From Verrucomicrobiota bacterium (GTDB lineage: Bacteria > Verrucomicrobiota > Verrucomicrobiia > Chthoniobacterales > UBA10450): a stretch of 10,805 nt of DNA. The notes below the pieces were generated by a model. The model worked only from the letters and a program-made list of their open reading frames with translations, was not told the origin of the DNA and ran no database searches. This document shows positions 7,365 to 10,805 of the stretch, one piece after another. The stretch spans positions 1-10,805 of the forward strand of contig QHQV01000263.1 of the NCBI GenBank assembly GCA_003219945.1, given 5' to 3'. The position numbers were made by a program, and so were the translations under genes. The stretch's first letter is position 1; each line of letters starts with the position of its first letter.

Positions 7365-8102
7365 ATGCGCTTAAATCGCTTCCTCGCCGCTGCGGGTAAC
7401 GGATCGCGTCGGCATTGCGATGAATTGATCGCGGCGGGCCGCGTCAGTATCAACGGAAAAACCTGCACCGACTTCAGCGCGCAACCCGGCGCGCGCGACC
7501 ACGTCAAGGTGAATGGCAAACTTGTTCACGTCGCGCCGCCATTTACCATCATGTTGCACAAGCCCGCCGGATTCGTTTCGACTCGGAGAGATCCGAACGT
7601 GCGCGATACTGTATTCGATTTGCTGCCGGCAAAATTTTCGCGGCTGTTCAACATTGGGCGCTTGGACGCACAAACCGAAGGTCTGCTTCTTCTCACAAAT
7701 GATGGAGATCTCGCGCAGAGCCTAACGCATCCACGCTACAAAATTGAGAAGGAATACGAAGTGACACTGGATCGCCGGTGGGACCCCGAACTGACATCGA
7801 AATTGCTGCGCGGAATTTATCTCGACGGTGAGCAAGCAAGGATTGCGCGACTCCACTCCGTGTCGCCCGTCCGCCTGCGCGTTGTTCTTCGACAGGGAAT
7901 CAATCGCCAGATTCGCCGTATATTCGAAGCCGTTGGTTATCGCGTCAAACATCTCATTCGCGTTCGCATCGCTAATCTTCGGCTTGGCGACTTGGCGCGC
8001 GGTCATTGGCGCCCATTGACAAAGCGCGAGCTGCAATCCTTGGAGGGGCGAGCTCCCGCGAGCCTGGGTCCGGCGTCGCAGGAGCTCCGTCCTCGACGAT
8101 GA
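7365..8102 (+). CDS. RluB/RsuA-family rRNA pseudouridine synthase
   Basis: The 245-residue protein has an N-terminal S4 RNA-binding domain (MRLNRFLAAAGNGSRRHCDE through about residue 50) and a RsuA/RluB catalytic domain from about residue 60. The domain includes IMLHKPAGFVST and the catalytic loop GRLDAQTEGLLLLTNDG with the essential Asp at 101. QGINRQIRRIFEAVGYRVKHL and the terminal LARGHWRPLTKREL are also family hallmarks. It isomerises a uridine in rRNA, most likely in 23S (RluB type) but possibly 16S (RsuA type). The usual domain end is near residue 226; residues 227-244 are encoded by a palindromic element (8043-8094), giving an odd tail rich in Pro, Ala and Arg. The ATG at 7365 begins right before the S4 domain, so the start is secure. 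The stop overlaps the SDR start by ATGA. Confidence 0.9.
   Translation: MRLNRFLAAAGNGSRRHCDELIAAGRVSINGKTCTDFSAQPGARDHVKVNGKLVHVAPPFTIMLHKPAGFVSTRRDPNVRDTVFDLLPAKFSRLFNIGRLDAQTEGLLLLTNDGDLAQSLTHPRYKIEKEYEVTLDRRWDPELTSKLLRGIYLDGEQARIARLHSVSPVRLRVVLRQGINRQIRRIFEAVGYRVKHLIRVRIANLRLGDLARGHWRPLTKRELQSLEGRAPASLGPASQELRPRR
8043..8094. repeat. Palindromic element inside the 3' end of the pseudouridine synthase gene
   Basis: The outer arms 8043-8056 and 8081-8094 are inverted copies matching at 11 of 14 positions; the three mismatches are together in the middle. Each arm contains GAGCTCC, and the right one holds the perfect palindrome GGAGCTCC. The left arm begins exactly where the conserved protein domain ends, and the right arm finishes 5 bases before the SDR start codon. 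Similar GGAG-GAGCTCC intergenic elements are, as far as I recall, frequent in Verrucomicrobia. Confidence 0.6.
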
Positions 8103-8905
8103 AGCTCGACGATTGCAATGCGCTAATCACGGGTGCTTCAGCCGGCATCGGCCGTGAATTTGCGCGCCAACTCGCCGGTCGTGCTCGCTCGATGATTTTG
8201 GTCGCGCGGCGCCATGAACGGCTCATCGAACTCGCTGATCAACTGCAACGAGAGCATCCGAAGCTTCTTGTTCACATTCGAAAAGTTGATCTGGGTGATC
8301 TTGGTCAGTTACAGACTTTCCTGGAGTGGCTTGATCGGGAGAAACTCGAAGTCGACCTCTTGATCAATAACGCCGGACTCGGCGACAGCGGTCCTTTTGC
8401 GGAGAGCGATCCCGATCGGAACAAGGAAATGACCGTCCTAAACGTCGCGACGCTAACGTTGGTTACTCGTCATTTGCTTCGGCGCATGATCGCACAACAC
8501 CGCGGCGCCATTCTCAACGTCAGTTCGTCGGCTGGCTTTCTTCCGATCCCCGGCTCCGCTGTTTACGCCGCCACGAAGGCGTACGTGACAAGTTTCTCTG
8601 AAGCGCTTAGAGCCGAGCTCCGCGGAACGGGGGTAAGCGTTTGCGCGCTTTGCCCCGGTCCTGTGGTAACGGAATTCCAGCAAATCGCCAAGCGGGAGGG
8701 AGTGCAGCCGGACATCGGTCCGAAGTTTATCGTTGTTACAGTCGAACAAATCGTGCGCGATGCACTCGCAGCACTCGAAGCAGATCGGCCGCTCGTCATT
8801 CCGGGATTCGCGATGAAACTGCTGATGCTTCTCGCTCGATTAATGCCAATGCCAATCCTTCGATGGGTGGCACGGATGTCACCGCGGAAACGCGGCGTCG
8901 TGTAG
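8099..8905 (+). CDS. Short-chain dehydrogenase/reductase (classical SDR)
   Basis: The 268-residue NAD(P)-dependent oxidoreductase has a Rossmann fold. The cofactor loop TGASAGIG is at residues 11-18, with an Arg pair at 37-38 after the second strand (VARRHERL) that suggests NADPH. NNAG is at 90-93, the structural Asn at 115, the catalytic Ser at about 143, and YAATK gives Tyr156 and Lys160. CPGPVVTEF follows at 185-193. The C-terminus holds a hydrophobic, positively charged segment (LLMLLARLMPMPILRWVARM, residues 241-260) that may lie on the membrane, as in DltE/17-beta-HSD-like SDRs. An in-frame ATG at 8006 would add 31 residues that mostly translate the palindrome, so I use ATG 8099, which overlaps the previous stop by ATGA. 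Substrate is unknown; a reduction of a lipid or keto compound is possible. Confidence 0.88.
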   Translation: MKLDDCNALITGASAGIGREFARQLAGRARSMILVARRHERLIELADQLQREHPKLLVHIRKVDLGDLGQLQTFLEWLDREKLEVDLLINNAGLGDSGPFAESDPDRNKEMTVLNVATLTLVTRHLLRRMIAQHRGAILNVSSSAGFLPIPGSAVYAATKAYVTSFSEALRAELRGTGVSVCALCPGPVVTEFQQIAKREGVQPDIGPKFIVVTVEQIVRDALAALEADRPLVIPGFAMKLLMLLARLMPMPILRWVARMSPRKRGVV

Positions 8906-8937
8906 TCTCAGATCGCACTCGGTCCACTGCAGAAATG

Positions 8938-10440
8938 TTAAAGGTGAAACCAGTTGTGCTCGCTCACGAACACGACTCGGTTAACGAGAATCTCCGATGT
9001 TGTCACGAACGCGACGATTAATACTAACACGATGAGAGGCAAAGCAGTGTTGCTTCGACGACAGATCCAGGAAGCGCCATACACATAGACAACAGCGAAC
9101 GGAATCAGCGCGCCGCTTAGCAAACGGCCAGATGTGAAATAAGGATGTTCCCGTGACGGGTTGATGCAGTTACCGAAATCGAATTGAATCGAGAGCAGCG
9201 CCAGAAACACAACGCCTGCCAGAAAAATCAAAATTGCGCTTCCAATTGCCTGTCGCTGGAACGCGGAAAGCGCGGCCTGTTTTCGCAACCCGACAGTAGC
9301 CGCGGCAACAAGAAGTAATGACGAGACCGCGTAGAATCCATCCGGACCGGGCCAACGCAACGGCTGACCATGCCAACTAACTTCCCCGCGCCAGAAGCTC
9401 GCGATTAAATCCCACCAGAAAATCCAGACACCGTGTGGCGTGAAAATCGGATGCTGCCACCAATCGCCGAACGGTTTTCGCGTCCACCCGAGCAAACCAA
9501 TTTTCGCTGTCGATCCGGTGAGATCGCCAAAATGAAATTTTGTCCAGAGCATCCAAGTGCCGACCGGAATTGCAGCGCACGAAATCAGTGCGGCTAGCGC
9601 GATCAGCCCGGCGGGAGGTGTTCGTAAATTGATCGTAACGGATCTCGCGACGATCACCGCAAGCGCGACTGCGACTAACGGCAAGTTGGAGAGCTTCGTC
9701 AGACACGTAGCTGCAACCCCGACACCTGTAAGCGCTCCCAGCAAAAAGCTTGGCGCGTTCGTTCGCAACCATTGCAAAACGCAAAGAAACAAGGTGCCGA
9801 AGCAGAGCGGCGAGAGCACGTCGTTGTTCATTGCGTAGAACACATTCTGAGGAATGAAAGCCAGCAACAGCGGCACGCCGATGCGCAGAGCCATCCGTTC
9901 CGGCGCAATCGTGCGGGCAGTTACGTACCCCAGCCAAACCATCATTGCGATAAGCGAGACATTCAGAAACCGAATCCAGTACAACGATTGAAGTCCCGCC
10001 AATCCGAAGTACTTCCCAAGCCACCACCACGCACTTACCAACGCGTAATACAGCGGCGGCTGAGATGATTCGAAATTGATTTCGCTGCTCCATGCCGCTC
10101 GCGTTGACGCAATCTCCGGTTCCACTTTCGACCAGGGCTCTTTCCACAGCGGCACTGGAAACTTCCCATTTGGAAACTGTTCTGGCGGAAACATGAACTC
10201 CGGCGAAGCGTAAGGAACAATCCAGTTCAGCGTTTCTTCTTTCAGCCGATCGAAACTGCGCGGAACCTGCGCATGCGAATACTGCGTGATCAGATCGAAA
10301 TGCAGATCCTCATCAATGTTGCTGAAGAACGGAAATGCTGCTGAGAGGATGAAAACACGTAGTGCAGCGGTGACGCAGAGGAGCAGAATTAAAACACGCT
10401 CCTTCGCAGCGACGAACGCTTTCGATTCACGCGACGCCAT
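8938..10440 (-). CDS. Polytopic membrane glycosyltransferase-like protein (GT39/DUF2142 type)
   Basis: The 500-residue product has a short cytoplasmic N-terminus and about ten hydrophobic segments. The first loop after the first membrane segment has NIDEDLHFD (residues 41-49), the acidic motif expected of GT-C glycosyltransferases in this place, and QPPLYYAL (127-134) matches the PPLYY segment of PMT and DUF2142 proteins. FIPQNVFYAMNNDVLSPL and CLTKLSNLPLV are further family-like segments, and the C-terminal part has SGRLLSGALIPFAVVYVYG. The likely role is transfer of a sugar from a polyprenyl-phosphate donor to an envelope glycan or protein. Substrate cannot be inferred. It is not in an operon with the GT at 5201. 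The stop is 32 bp from the convergent SDR stop, and the upstream gap contains a terminator for the redoxin gene, so this gene needs its own promoter at about 10441-10492. Confidence 0.75.
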   Translation of the reverse strand: MASRESKAFVAAKERVLILLLCVTAALRVFILSAAFPFFSNIDEDLHFDLITQYSHAQVPRSFDRLKEETLNWIVPYASPEFMFPPEQFPNGKFPVPLWKEPWSKVEPEIASTRAAWSSEINFESSQPPLYYALVSAWWWLGKYFGLAGLQSLYWIRFLNVSLIAMMVWLGYVTARTIAPERMALRIGVPLLLAFIPQNVFYAMNNDVLSPLCFGTLFLCVLQWLRTNAPSFLLGALTGVGVAATCLTKLSNLPLVAVALAVIVARSVTINLRTPPAGLIALAALISCAAIPVGTWMLWTKFHFGDLTGSTAKIGLLGWTRKPFGDWWQHPIFTPHGVWIFWWDLIASFWRGEVSWHGQPLRWPGPDGFYAVSSLLLVAAATVGLRKQAALSAFQRQAIGSAILIFLAGVVFLALLSIQFDFGNCINPSREHPYFTSGRLLSGALIPFAVVYVYGASWICRRSNTALPLIVLVLIVAFVTTSEILVNRVVFVSEHNWFHL

Positions 10441-10492
10441 AGCAGTTGGGCTGCAAGATTAAAAGCGGTGCAGCAACCCCGCACTCCAAAAC

Positions 10493-10533
10493 GGACAAAA
10501 GAAAAGCGGCGGTCGCATTCGGACCGCCGCTTT
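10493..10533 (-). terminator. Intrinsic terminator of the redoxin gene
   Basis: A perfect 12-bp stem, AAAGCGGCGGTC at 10503-10514 against GACCGCCGCTTT at 10522-10533, closes a 7-base loop. Read on the minus strand, the stem is followed by TTTTCTTTTG, a good U-tract. It lies about 30 bp after the stop of the redoxin gene and before the next minus-strand gene, so it should separate the two transcripts. On the plus strand the tract after the stem is short, so it is directional. Confidence 0.9.
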
Positions 10534-10563
10534 GAAACTTTCGATCCTGCTAGAACAGGAATT

Positions 10564-10805
10564 CTATGACGATTTGTATTTAACCGAGCAACCGTAAGGC
10601 TTCGTCTCCGGCGTCGCGACCGACTTGCCTGCCAACGATTGCTCCAGCGCCGCCTTCACGTAGTTCGTAGAACTCGGGATGTCAGACGGGTTTGGCGTGG
10701 CTTTGCTGTCAATTGCGCCGTGGTAAATAATTTTTTCGTCTGGATTGATGATCACCATGTTCGGCGTGTTTTTCGCACCGTAAGCGCGGCCTGCGTTGCC
10801 TTCGG
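10564..10805 (-). CDS. Redoxin/thioredoxin-fold protein, 5'-truncated by the window edge
   Basis: Only the last 80 or so residues are present. Reading the minus strand from the window edge gives EGNAGRAYGAKNTPN and then MVIINPDEKIIYHGAIDSK, so the ATG at 10758 is internal. NTPN has the Thr-Pro of the cis-proline loop of thioredoxin folds. IINPDEKIIYHGAID is the last beta strand pair, and YVKAALEQSLAGKSVATPETKPYGCSVKY is the conserved tail of the AhpC/TSA-like 'redoxin domain' proteins that carry a C-terminal PYGC motif. Such proteins act in thiol-disulfide or peroxide chemistry, often exported. The active-site CxxC or peroxidatic Cys and any signal peptide would be beyond the right edge. The stop is TAG at 10564-10566, and an intrinsic terminator follows. 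Confidence 0.83.
   Translation of the reverse strand, partial: EGNAGRAYGAKNTPNMVIINPDEKIIYHGAIDSKATPNPSDIPSSTNYVKAALEQSLAGKSVATPETKPYGCSVKYKSS

Noticed and set aside
9377..10147. 256-residue minus-strand open frame within the second glycosyltransferase-like gene
   Set aside because: It lies in another frame of a clearly membrane-type protein and has no hydrophobic segments or known motif.
1..10805. Search for defence, mobile-element, CRISPR, toxin-antitoxin or biosynthetic-cluster genes
   Set aside because: No transposase, integrase, nuclease-effector, repeat-spacer array or cluster-type synthase was seen; the HD protein is best explained as a YhaM-type exoribonuclease.

Overview
The window looks like an ordinary chromosomal stretch from a member of the Verrucomicrobiota, possibly a soil or freshwater Chthoniobacterales-like lineage. 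The best marker is a 51-residue lysine- and arginine-rich protein at 7093-7248 that matches my memory of the 'small basic protein' family restricted to Chlamydiae and Verrucomicrobia. Intergenic palindromic repeats of the style common in Verrucomicrobia genomes agree with this. No rRNA, tRNA, CRISPR array, transposase, phage gene or plasmid function was seen, and no stretch longer than 300 bases lacks a gene.

Layout from left to right: a CHAD-domain protein cut by the left edge (+, to 822); a zinc-ribbon threonine synthase (-, 830-1999) that converges on it; a 112-bp composite inverted repeat filling most of the divergent gap (2012-2123); a YhaM-type OB-fold/HD 3'-5' exoribonuclease (+, 2160-3218) joined by an ATGA overlap to a small membrane protein with a PH-like tail (3215-3649); a secreted alpha/beta-hydrolase-like protein (-, 3806-4654); then, divergently, a hotdog thioesterase (4722-5204) joined by ATGA to an ArnT/GT39-type membrane glycosyltransferase (5201-6994). 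After these come the small basic protein, a second inverted repeat (7255-7345), an RluB/RsuA-type pseudouridine synthase (7365-8102) joined by ATGA to a short-chain dehydrogenase (8099-8905), a convergent second membrane glycosyltransferase-like protein (-, 8938-10440), a strong intrinsic terminator (10493-10533), and the 3' end of a redoxin/thioredoxin-fold gene (-, 10564 to the right edge).

The genes do not form one pathway. They cover RNA metabolism (exoribonuclease, pseudouridine synthase, small basic protein), amino-acid synthesis (threonine), envelope glycosylation (two polytopic GT-C-like proteins) and small-molecule enzymes (thioesterase, SDR, hydrolase). I find no convincing new defence or mobile system. 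The more unusual signals concern short palindromic repeats in functional positions: one sits 12 bp from the threonine synthase start and takes up most of a bidirectional promoter region, and one encodes the last 17 or so residues of the pseudouridine synthase before its overlap with the SDR gene. There is also a perfect 15-bp palindrome in the second divergent promoter region and an ArnT-like enzyme with an altered first-loop acidic motif.
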